Source of the DNA: an uncultured Ruminococcus sp.
GTDB lineage: Bacteria > Bacillota_A > Clostridia > Oscillospirales > Acutalibacteraceae
DNA: 6,212 nt
Assembly: GCA_902773395.1 (NCBI GenBank)
Contig: CACYEJ010000103.1
Location: 1-6,212, forward strand
Direction of reading: 5' to 3'
Below the pieces are notes generated by a model that was given only the letters and a program-made list of their open reading frames with translations, ran no database searches and was not told the origin of the DNA. Shown here in pieces: positions 1 to 5,117 of this stretch (its first letter is position 1; every line of letters begins with the position of its first letter). Both the position numbers and the translations under genes were made by a program.

Positions 1-29
1 AGTATAGCACGCTTTACTATTTTTGTCAA
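1..29 (-). promoter_or_regulatory. Leftward sigma-A-type promoter for a gene beyond the left edge
   Basis: Read on the minus strand, 29 to 24 is a perfect TTGACA and 6 to 1 is TATACT (5 of 6 to consensus), separated by exactly 17 nt. The start point would fall just outside the window, so the driven gene is not visible. An inverted repeat, ACGCTT at 9-14 and AAGCGT at 28-33, covers the spacer and touches the -35, which is where a repressor site could sit. That operator role is inference. Confidence 0.6.
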
Positions 30-135
30 GCGTACTTTACATATTTTATAAAAGATTTTTTTACTTTTCAGTATATAAAATATGATTTAATGTTTTAATT
101 CACCGAAATTATATGCTGAATATTTTTAAATTCTA

Positions 136-164
136 TTGAAACTTCCTATACAACGTGATATAAT
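136..164 (+). promoter_or_regulatory. Promoter of the macrodomain-ARH gene
   Basis: TTGAAA at 136-141 and a consensus TATAAT at 159-164 are separated by 17 nt, and TG at 156-157 makes an extended -10. Transcription would start near 171, leaving a leader of about 80 nt in which I see no obvious hairpin or riboswitch. The stretch from 30 to 135 is AT-rich and holds nothing I can support. Confidence 0.8.
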
Positions 165-250
165 TTAGATATATTGTTTAAAAAGAGTTAGCTATAACAC
201 GGATTTATATAGGTATTTTCACATCTAAAAACGATTAGGAGGATTGAATA

Positions 251-2356
251 ATGCTAAACCCAATTAAAGATATAAAAATGCTCAATGATACTCTGAACAT
301 TTTTAAGCAAGGTTATTACGAAAAGAACGGCAAAAAAAATAATTTAAAGCTTTCTCGCAGCGAAATGGAAGACATACAGGTGTATCTTCCGGAAGATGTG
401 AAGCAAAACGGCAGCAGAACTGATTTTAAGCCGCCTTTTGCTCTGGGAGGACGCTGCGGTCATGAATGCGAAAATACAGATTCCTTTACTCTTGCCAGAA
501 AGAGAATGACAGATACGTATTTATTTTCGAAAGATTGCTCTACCGTTCTTGTTTTGAATTTTGCTAATCCGGTGAATCCCGGCGGCGGAGTTCGATTAGG
601 TGCAAAGGCACAGGAGGAGGATTTGTGCAGAAAGAGTTCGCTATTGCTTTCACTGGAGAGTAATGCCGCTAAAGAGTTTTATAGTTATAACAAGAGCCTG
701 CATACAAATATGGGTTCAGACGCGCTTATGATAACTCCTAAGGTGGAGATTATCAGAGATGAAAACGGCGAACTGTTAGATGAATCTGTAGTTGTATCGG
801 TGTTGACTTGTGCAGCACCTATGATTACATACGGCAAAGAGGGCATGAGTGAAGCTGAATATGAGGAAATGTTCTACAATAGAATAATGAATATGCTTAA
901 ATGCGTTGCATATCTTGGATACAAAATTCTCGTGCTGGGTGCATGGGGCTGCGGAGCTTTTGGCAATGACGCTCATTTAGTATCCGATTTGTTTTATAAA
1001 GCTTTTAAGAATATTAACTACAACAATCACGGTGAAAGTGATTTGTTCAAGAAAGTTGATTTTGCCGTACTTGACCGTTCAAAAAGTCAATATAATTTTA
1101 AAGAGTTCTATCGCAATTTTTCATATGAAAATTTTTACCGTGAAGAAAATCAGAAAATAATTGATGAAGTCATGGAGAGGATAAAGGAAACAGAAGTTCA
1201 TTTGGATCAAATCAGAGGTTGTCTGATTGGCGGAGCAGCAGGAGACGCTTTGGGATATCCTGTAGAATTTCTATATGAGAGTCAAATATTCTCCGAATTT
1301 GGCAATAAAGGAATTACGAGCTATGTGCTTGACAGTAAAACCGGAAAGGCTTTGATTTCCGATGATACACAAATGACCTTGTTTACCGGAAATGGTTTGC
1401 TTATTGGAGATACAAGAGGCGCACTGAGGGGAATATCGGGTAATCCGAGTATGTATGTGAAATTGGCATATATGGATTGGCTGCATACCCAGCAAACAAC
1501 ATACAACAATAGCAGAAATGATGAAAATTGCAGATTCCCGAATCGCAAATCATGGCTTATGGACGTACCCGAATTATATGAATGCAGAGCACCGGGCAAT
1601 ACATGTTTATCGGCATTGATGAATTACGAACACAATAATGACAACATATATGATTTTGTGAATAATCCGCAAAACAACAGTAAGGGCTGCGGCGGTATTA
1701 TGAGAATAGCTCCGCTTGCATTAAATTATGGAAGAATGAGTTTGGAAAACTTGGACCGTGAGGCAGCGCATATTGCCGCAATTACTCATGGTCATTCTTT
1801 GGGATATATGCCGGCAGCAGCACTTGTCCACATTATCAACAGAATTGTATTCAGAAGAGATAATATGACCTTGAAAGAAATTGTGTTGGAAGCTAAGGGA
1901 GCAATGACAGGGATTTTTAATGGAGATAAGCATTTGAAAGAGCTTACAGACATTATTGATCTTGCAGTAGAGCTTTCTGAAAACGAAAAGTCCGATCTTG
2001 AAAACATACATCGTTTAGGCGGCGGCTGGGTTGCAGAAGAAACGTTGGCTATTTCCATTTACTGTTCGCTTCGATATGAGAATGACTTTTCCGCAGGTAT
2101 AATTGCATCGGTGAACCATAGCGGTGACAGCGATTCCACAGGAGCAGTTACAGGAAACATTCTTGGAGCTATCCACGGATATGATGCTATCGAAGAAAAA
2201 TGGAAAACAAATCTGGAGCTAAGAGATGTAATCATAGAGTTGGCAGATGATATATGTCATGGCTGCCAGATGAGCGAATACAGTAATTATAACGATCCGG
2301 ATTGGCTTCGTAAATACTGCAATATGCAATGGAAAGATGATGCAAATAATCCTTAA
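251..2356 (+). CDS. Two-domain ADP-ribose hydrolase: PARG-type macrodomain fused to an ADP-ribosylglycohydrolase
   Basis: Predicted cytosolic enzyme that removes ADP-ribose from modified targets. The start is set by AGGAGG at 237-242, 8 nt before ATG. Residues ~1-280 match the microbial PARG-type macrodomain (TIGR02452-like): PGGG at 110-113, then the catalytic QEE at 121-123 (the GGG-x(7)-QEE signature), and GAWGCGAFGN at 230-239 as the phosphate-binding loop. A polar linker spans ~280-318. Residues ~321-685 match the DraG/ARH fold: GD at 331-332, the metal-binding SDDT at 370-373, CGGIMR at 480-485, HGHS at 513-516, and GDSDSTG at 625-631, whose D626 and D628 should hold the second metal site. 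All key residues of both domains look intact, so neither half appears to be a dead remnant. Linkage preference (Arg, Ser, Asp/Glu, DNA or RNA) cannot be read from sequence. It is monocistronic between its own promoter and terminator, and no ADP-ribosyltransferase partner is visible. Confidence 0.93.
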   Translation: MLNPIKDIKMLNDTLNIFKQGYYEKNGKKNNLKLSRSEMEDIQVYLPEDVKQNGSRTDFKPPFALGGRCGHECENTDSFTLARKRMTDTYLFSKDCSTVLVLNFANPVNPGGGVRLGAKAQEEDLCRKSSLLLSLESNAAKEFYSYNKSLHTNMGSDALMITPKVEIIRDENGELLDESVVVSVLTCAAPMITYGKEGMSEAEYEEMFYNRIMNMLKCVAYLGYKILVLGAWGCGAFGNDAHLVSDLFYKAFKNINYNNHGESDLFKKVDFAVLDRSKSQYNFKEFYRNFSYENFYREENQKIIDEVMERIKETEVHLDQIRGCLIGGAAGDALGYPVEFLYESQIFSEFGNKGITSYVLDSKTGKALISDDTQMTLFTGNGLLIGDTRGALRGISGNPSMYVKLAYMDWLHTQQTTYNNSRNDENCRFPNRKSWLMDVPELYECRAPGNTCLSALMNYEHNNDNIYDFVNNPQNNSKGCGGIMRIAPLALNYGRMSLENLDREAAHIAAITHGHSLGYMPAAALVHIINRIVFRRDNMTLKEIVLEAKGAMTGIFNGDKHLKELTDIIDLAVELSENEKSDLENIHRLGGGWVAEETLAISIYCSLRYENDFSAGIIASVNHSGDSDSTGAVTGNILGAIHGYDAIEEKWKTNLELRDVIIELADDICHGCQMSEYSNYNDPDWLRKYCNMQWKDDANNP

Positions 2357-2393
2357 CACAGCAATATTTCAAAAATGTGATACAATAAAAAAT

Positions 2394-2450
2394 GCTCACA
2401 AGACAATGAATGTAACAACTTTACATCACCAATCTTGTGAGCTTATTTTT
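2394..2450. terminator. Bidirectional intrinsic terminator between convergent genes
   Basis: GCTCACAAGA (2394-2403) pairs perfectly with TCTTGTGAGC (2433-2442). Nested inside is a smaller TGTAA (2411-2415) / TTACA (2421-2425) hairpin. T-rich TTATTTTT follows on the plus strand, and on the minus strand the stem is followed by ATTTTTTATT, so it can end transcripts of both the ADP-ribose hydrolase gene and the rpn gene. The rpn stop codon lies only 6 nt from the stem and overlaps the plus-strand T tract. Confidence 0.88.
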
Positions 2451-2718
2451 ATGCTTTCAAACCAGTCTTTGTTTCGAATTCAGAAATTGTCATATTAGCT
2501 CGTTTTGCTGCATCGGTTAAAGATAAAATACCGTCCTTAATAAGACCTACTAGTGTATTAAGCGCTCCAATTTCCATACCTTCGGTTTTTCCCTCTGCTC
2601 TTCCTTCTGCTCTTCCCTCGGCTCTTCCCTCGGCTCTTCCTTCTGCAAAGCCCTCTTCTTTGCTTTCTTTTCTGATTTTATTTAAGGTTTGTTCTTCATT
2701 GTATTCAGTAATACACAT
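2449..2718 (-). CDS. Predicted internally initiated Rpn C-terminal small protein (RpnS-like)
   Basis: Within rpn, and in the same frame, ATG at 2718-2716 (Met225 of the full protein) is preceded by AGAGGTGA (2731-2724) with 5 nt between. This is the same Shine-Dalgarno and spacing as the main rpn start. It would yield 89 residues beginning MCITEYNEEQ, holding the whole AEGR repeat helix and the C-terminal tail but no nuclease core. In E. coli, Rpn proteins are reported as genes-within-genes in which a separately translated C-terminal fragment (RpnS), with a dimerising helix of four-residue repeats, inhibits the full-length toxic nuclease. The layout here matches that model. No separate internal promoter was convincing, so it would be translated from the rpn mRNA. 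Translation in this organism is a prediction. Confidence 0.62.
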   Translation of the reverse strand: MCITEYNEEQTLNKIRKESKEEGFAEGRAEGRAEGRAEGRAEGKTEGMEIGALNTLVGLIKDGILSLTDAAKRANMTISEFETKTGLKA

Positions 2719-3390
2719 ACGCTTCACCTCTGCTTTGTTTAACACTAGAAATGATTTTATTAAAAATTCCTCTGGTGTTTCATCAAGTACTATATCAATT
2801 GCTTTTTCCAAATCCTTAGTTACTTTCTGAGTTATGCGGACTCTGTCTACAAACCATGAGTATTCTTTAAGAGGTTTGCAGGCTTCCAAAAGCTCGCTGT
2901 TGTGTCCGTAGTTAATATTAATCATGGTGACTTTTACTTCAATATCGGGATTAGAGTTAGGAGCAAAAGTATCGCTGAGTTTCAATATTTTTATATCGTC
3001 CTCAGAAGATTTTCCATTGTAGAAACATATACATCTCGGAGTCGGGGCAGTCTGCTGCGAGGTACTGAATTCGTTATAATCTTCACTCTGTTTAATATAC
3101 TTGCTGTAAATCATACCTGCATAGATGAAAAAACGCATAGGCATATTGGGATTATAAGTAGACTGCTGCTCGTATAAATTCATAATATTGTCTACAAGAA
3201 ATGACACATCGTTCTTCATTCTCATATATACAGCGTCTTGTATTGTGGTAATCTCGATGTCATCAGTGTTGGTGTATGATGTTTTGTTGAGGGCATTGTA
3301 TAAGCTTAAAGTCCAGTCTAAATGTTCATGATGACCAAAGATAAATTTAAACAGCCTGTCTTTGTATTCACGGTTCGTTTCGGTCGACAT
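2449..3390 (-). CDS. rpn: Rpn-family PD-(D/E)XK nuclease (recombination-promoting nuclease / putative transposase)
   Basis: A 313-residue protein of the Rpn/PD-(D/E)XK transposase-like family, whose members are DNA endonucleases implicated in recombination and, in E. coli, phage defence. ATG at 3390 is preferred because AGAGGTGA lies 5 nt upstream; the GTG three codons earlier is buried in that Shine-Dalgarno. From this ATG, the family N-terminal motif KDRLFKFIFG is at 10-19. D61 and the E74-x-Q76 pair fit the nuclease core, and STYNPNMPMR (77-86) is typical of clostridial members. Residues 249-268 are four AEGR units plus AEGK, followed by TEGM, probably a long helix. The tail 273-313 is the variable C-terminal segment. 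The gene has its own promoter and diverges from an HTH gene. Direct biochemical activity is not established by sequence, but the core looks complete. Confidence 0.92.
   Translation of the reverse strand: MSTETNREYKDRLFKFIFGHHEHLDWTLSLYNALNKTSYTNTDDIEITTIQDAVYMRMKNDVSFLVDNIMNLYEQQSTYNPNMPMRFFIYAGMIYSKYIKQSEDYNEFSTSQQTAPTPRCICFYNGKSSEDDIKILKLSDTFAPNSNPDIEVKVTMININYGHNSELLEACKPLKEYSWFVDRVRITQKVTKDLEKAIDIVLDETPEEFLIKSFLVLNKAEVKRMCITEYNEEQTLNKIRKESKEEGFAEGRAEGRAEGRAEGRAEGKTEGMEIGALNTLVGLIKDGILSLTDAAKRANMTISEFETKTGLKA
2575..2646 (-). repeat. 12-bp tandem repeat encoding AEGR units in rpn
   Basis: Six consecutive 12-bp units encode AEGR x4, AEGK and TEGM (residues 249-272 of the 313-residue protein). 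The units differ mainly at synonymous positions (GCA/GCC, GAA/GAG), so the array is slightly aged but still able to slip or recombine in 12-bp, frame-preserving steps. In the Rpn family such four-residue repeats sit in the dimerisation helix and vary in number between strains. Confidence 0.9.
2724..2731 (-). promoter_or_regulatory. Internal ribosome binding site in rpn
   Basis: AGAGGTGA on the minus strand gives a seven-base run (GAGGTGA) complementary to the 16S rRNA 3' end, 5 nt before ATG at 2718. The true rpn start has the identical octamer at 3403-3396, 5 nt before ATG at 3390. The match of both sequence and spacing is the main evidence for an intragenic start. Confidence 0.65.
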
Positions 3391-3395
3391 TGAAC

Positions 3396-3403
3396 TCACC
3401 TCT
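3396..3403 (-). promoter_or_regulatory. Ribosome binding site that decides the rpn start
   Basis: AGAGGTGA on the minus strand lies 5 nt before ATG at 3390. An in-frame GTG at 3399-3397 overlaps this motif and has no site of its own, so the longer 316-residue reading is rejected. Confidence 0.8.
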
Positions 3404-3413
3404 CTTTATATTT

Positions 3414-3442
3414 ATTTTAGCATATTCAATTGTAAATAGCAA
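3414..3442 (-). promoter_or_regulatory. rpn promoter
   Basis: On the minus strand TTGCTA (3442-3437) and TAAAAT (3419-3414) are 17 nt apart, with TG one base upstream of the -10 (extended -10). Transcription would start near 3407, leaving a very short leader that begins just before the Shine-Dalgarno. The -35 is only 4 of 6 to consensus. Confidence 0.65.
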
Positions 3443-3503
3443 GATGTGTTTTATGAAAACGTACAATCCGTATATCTTTTTTATTAAAATTTTTAAAAGT
3501 CTA

Positions 3504-3532
3504 TTGACAAATATTGTGTTTTTTGTTAAAAT
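3504..3532 (+). promoter_or_regulatory. Promoter of the HTH regulator gene
   Basis: A perfect TTGACA at 3504-3509 and TAAAAT at 3527-3532 are 17 nt apart, with TG at 3524-3525 forming an extended -10. Transcription would start near 3539, with a leader of about 75 nt. The spacer begins with a short imperfect palindrome, ACAA-ATA-TTGT (3507-3517), a possible but weak autoregulatory site. The promoter is back to back with the rpn promoter about 60 bp away. Confidence 0.8.
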
Positions 3533-3613
3533 AATAACGGTTTCAACAGTTTGATCTCATTTTTTTATTCTCGATACATCTATTATTTTACTTTGATGTT
3601 AGGAGGAATTTAT

Positions 3614-4087
3614 TTGAGTAATGTTTTATTTCCAACTATTGACTTAGCCGCAACCGGCAAAAATATTGTTCGGCTGAGAAAAGCGTGCGGTCTTACCGTT
3701 CGTGATGTTCAGCAGTTCTTCGGCTTTGAAGAACCTCAAGCTATTTACAAGTGGCAGCAGGGGAAGTCCTTGCCTACTGTTGATAACCTTTTTGCTCTCA
3801 GCTTTCTTTTCGGAGTATCAATGAATGATATTCTTGTCGAAACAAAATTACAGCAAAATCTTAATTCAGTAACAGCAAACGGACAGTCTTTCGACTGTCC
3901 GTCTAATTTTTTTATCACCAACCGCTTCAGACGTAACAGGTTCATAAAGCATCGGACCATTTATAAATTTATTCATTACTCGAAAGCTTTGAATAATAGA
4001 TTAAATAAAAATATGAATAATATAAAAAACACAGTATTATTCCATAATAAAAAAATAAGTTCGTTGTCGAAACGCTTGTGGATTTAG
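3614..4087 (+). CDS. XRE-type helix-turn-helix transcriptional regulator with an abnormal C-terminal tail
   Basis: A predicted DNA-binding regulator. TTG at 3614 is chosen because AGGAGG at 3601-3606 lies 7 nt upstream; the reading frame continues upstream to 3551 but has no ribosome site there. From that TTG, residues ~14-75 form the HTH domain: ATGKNIVRLRKACGLTVRDVQ, an FGFEEPQAIYKWQQGKSLP recognition segment, and VDNLFALSFLFGVSMNDILV. This pattern resembles a group of about 100-residue regulators in Clostridia (recognised from memory). Residues 76-110 are a tail ending ITNRFRRNRF. Residues 111-157 are low-complexity, rich in N, K and I, and look like read-through of non-coding DNA. A terminator-like hairpin underlies residues 89-97. 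The likely ancestral stop is directly after residue 110, where a related sequence at 4266-4264 (minus) reads TAA. It diverges from rpn and may control it and itself; this is inference. Confidence 0.82.
   Translation: MSNVLFPTIDLAATGKNIVRLRKACGLTVRDVQQFFGFEEPQAIYKWQQGKSLPTVDNLFALSFLFGVSMNDILVETKLQQNLNSVTANGQSFDCPSNFFITNRFRRNRFIKHRTIYKFIHYSKALNNRLNKNMNNIKNTVLFHNKKISSLSKRLWI
3879..3913 (+). terminator. Terminator-like hairpin inside the HTH reading frame
   Basis: ACGGACAGTC (3879-3888) pairs perfectly over 10 bp with GACTGTCCGT (3893-3902) across a TTTC loop. CTAA and seven T residues (3907-3913) follow. It has the form of an intrinsic terminator with a small gap before the U tract, yet it lies upstream of the stop codon of the frame containing the HTH domain. 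Confidence 0.62.
3917..3955. repeat. Left arm of an inverted repeat pair
   Basis: The 27 bases at 3917-3943, starting ACCAACCGCTTCAGA, match the reverse complement of 4267-4293 at 25 of 27 positions. With small gaps the match continues through TAAAGCA (3945-3951) and TCGG (3952-3955). In the HTH frame this arm encodes TNRFRRNRF and then runs on. It carries one extra base, A3944, relative to the right arm. Confidence 0.85.
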
Positions 4088-4250
4088 AGAAAGCAGGTAT
4101 TAACGAATGAACGTTAGGAAGAAGAACGTTTAACGATTGAAAAATCGTTTGACGAAAGATTTTCCATTTATAATAAATTCATTCATGATTATGAAGTTCG
4201 GTAATCCGTACTCATAAAATATGCAGCCTTACAGTTCATCTGCACCTGAA
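4088..4250. other. Intergenic or decayed DNA between the inverted repeats
   Basis: No convincing gene is present. A short frame around 4054-4107 reads as plausible protein (KFVVETLVDLEKAGINE then stop), but it lacks a start with a ribosome site and may be a gene remnant. A hairpin with 7-bp arms, AACGATT (4132-4138) and AATCGTT (4143-4149) around a GAAA loop, extends by 4 more pairs past one mismatch; no U tract follows. GAACGTT occurs twice (4109-4115, 4124-4130). Confidence 0.5.
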
Positions 4251-4293
4251 CCGATCTTCTGCTTTAGAACCTGTTACTTCTGAAACGGTTGGT
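4251..4293. repeat. Right arm of the inverted repeat pair
   Basis: Reverse-complement partner of 3917-3955, with 25/27 identity in the core 4267-4293, ending 9 bases short of the stop codon of the minus-strand gene at 4303. Read on the minus strand it gives ILITNRFRSNRF followed by TAA. One of the two core differences is synonymous in that frame (CGC/CGT), and so is the ATC/ATT codon just outside the core. This suggests shared coding ancestry with the HTH tail rather than random similarity. A terminal inverted repeat of a small mobile element is the alternative. Confidence 0.8.
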
Positions 4294-4302
4294 AATGAGG
4301 AT

Positions 4303-4932
4303 TTAGTTTTTCAGGAAATCCTCAAATACTTCATCGAAGTTGCTGTTTACGTCAAATGGAGGATTAAAATCGACTTCGCATTCAATCAGACCTTTGTCTA
4401 TCTCCAAAGAAGCTTTGTCTGCTTGTGCAAAAAGCTGTGTGGAATACTTACGAACTTTGTTTCTGTCGAAGTTAATAGTTGTAACGTTCTCAATATCGCA
4501 GCGATAGGAAATCTGATTTCCCTCGTTGTTGAAGCAGTAGCCGGTGCCGGCATTAGTTTGGGTAAGCTCGCTGCTTTTTATACGGGACATGTTATTGAAC
4601 ACGGCAGACAATTTCTGACGGTGCTTGTTCAGACTTATCTCACTGTCAAGGTCAATAGGCAGACTACGCTTGCTCTCATTTATCTTATATGAAAGCTCTT
4701 CTCTTTTCTGGAGAAGAAAGAGTGCAAACTCAATCATTTCGTTAATATATTTATAATACTCTGTATCCGGCTGTACGGTAACAGTTTCGTTTACAGCGTT
4801 AGGGTTTGCCTTCTTGTAGAGATATGTACGTTTTGTGATAGTTACACAATCCTTGTCGGAAAGAATTGTTAGGCAATTATCGAGCAACGCTTCAATTTTG
4901 TTCTGAAATCTAAAGGCTTCTTTTAATTTCAT
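4303..4932 (-). CDS. Uncharacterised 209-residue cytosolic protein
   Basis: I do not recognise this family. The start is supported by AAAGGAG on the minus strand (4949-4943), with about 9 nt between GGAG and the ATG. There is no signal peptide and no membrane segment. Residues 1-30 and ~60-90 look helical, the second with a charged, coiled-coil-like run (LLQKREELSYKINESKR). Residues ~97-118 form another helix, ~125-153 look extended (TGYCFNNEGNQISYRCDIENV), and ~155-178 are helical again. The C-terminus is acidic (FDEVFEDFLKN). The alpha-rich, soluble character would suit a structural or accessory protein of a mobile element, but that is only an impression. It is downstream of, and co-directional with, the hydrolase gene but has its own promoter. 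No terminator is seen after its stop, which lies 9 bases from the right inverted repeat arm. Confidence 0.8.
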   Translation of the reverse strand: MKLKEAFRFQNKIEALLDNCLTILSDKDCVTITKRTYLYKKANPNAVNETVTVQPDTEYYKYINEMIEFALFLLQKREELSYKINESKRSLPIDLDSEISLNKHRQKLSAVFNNMSRIKSSELTQTNAGTGYCFNNEGNQISYRCDIENVTTINFDRNKVRKYSTQLFAQADKASLEIDKGLIECEVDFNPPFDVNSNFDEVFEDFLKN

Positions 4933-4955
4933 GGTTATTCACTCCTTTTGTTTTC

Positions 4956-4969
4956 CCGACTGTTGTCGG
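4956..4969 (-). promoter_or_regulatory. Short hairpin in the leader of the uncharacterised gene
   Basis: CCGAC and GTCGG pair perfectly over 5 bp around a four-base loop, just 5' of the AAAGGAG ribosome site of the gene starting at 4932. It could modulate translation or mRNA stability. No U tract follows on either strand, so it is not a terminator. Confidence 0.35.
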
Positions 4970-5042
4970 TGATGATAAATGTTCAAATGTACTAATTAAA
5001 ATCAAAGGCTCATTTCGTTTGGTTATCCTTTAGCGTATCTAT

Positions 5043-5071
5043 ATTATAATTCATTTTTTTATAAAAGTCAT
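5043..5071 (-). promoter_or_regulatory. Promoter of the uncharacterised 209-residue gene
   Basis: On the minus strand ATGACT (5071-5066, 4 of 6) and a perfect TATAAT (5048-5043) are spaced 17 nt. Transcription would begin near 5036, with a leader of about 100 nt that includes the hairpin at 4956-4969. Its -35 overlaps the foot of the hairpin at 5070-5088. Confidence 0.6.
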
Positions 5072-5088
5072 TAAACCGGCAGTTTAAT
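5070..5088 (-). terminator. Weak AT-rich hairpin after the serine hydrolase gene
   Basis: ATTAAAC and GTTTAAT form a perfect 7-bp stem around a five-base loop, 30 nt after the hydrolase stop codon. The minus-strand follow-on is GACTTTTAT, a poor U tract, so termination would be leaky at best. On the plus strand a richer T stretch follows, but no plus-strand gene is present there. Confidence 0.35.
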
Positions 5089-5117
5089 TTTTAAAATTTT
5101 TCTAACAGATAGAATTA

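Noticed and set aside
1172..1240. Possible internal start (Met308) giving a free-standing ARH domain from the fused hydrolase gene
   Set aside because: The ATG before MERIKETEVH has no convincing Shine-Dalgarno at the right distance, unlike the internal start in rpn.
776..2058. Several minus-strand open frames of 66-96 codons opposite the ADP-ribose hydrolase gene
   Set aside because: They lie wholly antisense to a gene with clear domain motifs, their translations have no family character, and no ribosome sites support them.
2575..2646. CRISPR-like short tandem repeats
   Set aside because: The 12-bp units are contiguous, have no spacers, and encode AEGR units in frame within rpn.
2902..3177. 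Plus-strand frame of 91 codons opposite rpn
   Set aside because: Antisense shadow of the nuclease coding sequence with no ribosome site.
2449..3390. rpn as an active transposon with terminal repeats
   Set aside because: Despite the family label putative transposase, I find no terminal inverted repeats or target duplications around the gene; the hairpin at its 3' end is a terminator shared with the convergent gene.
3745..3960. Minus-strand frame of 71 codons opposite the HTH gene
   Set aside because: It overlaps the conserved HTH coding region and the hairpin, and has no independent signals.
3957..4190. Imperfect direct repeat beginning CCATTTATAA (3957 and 4164)
   Set aside because: Only the first 10 bases match cleanly; the rest is low-complexity AT sequence that could align by chance.
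4423..4692. Plus-strand frame of 89 codons opposite the uncharacterised gene
   Set aside because: The minus-strand frame is longer and has a promoter and ribosome site; the plus-strand frame has neither.
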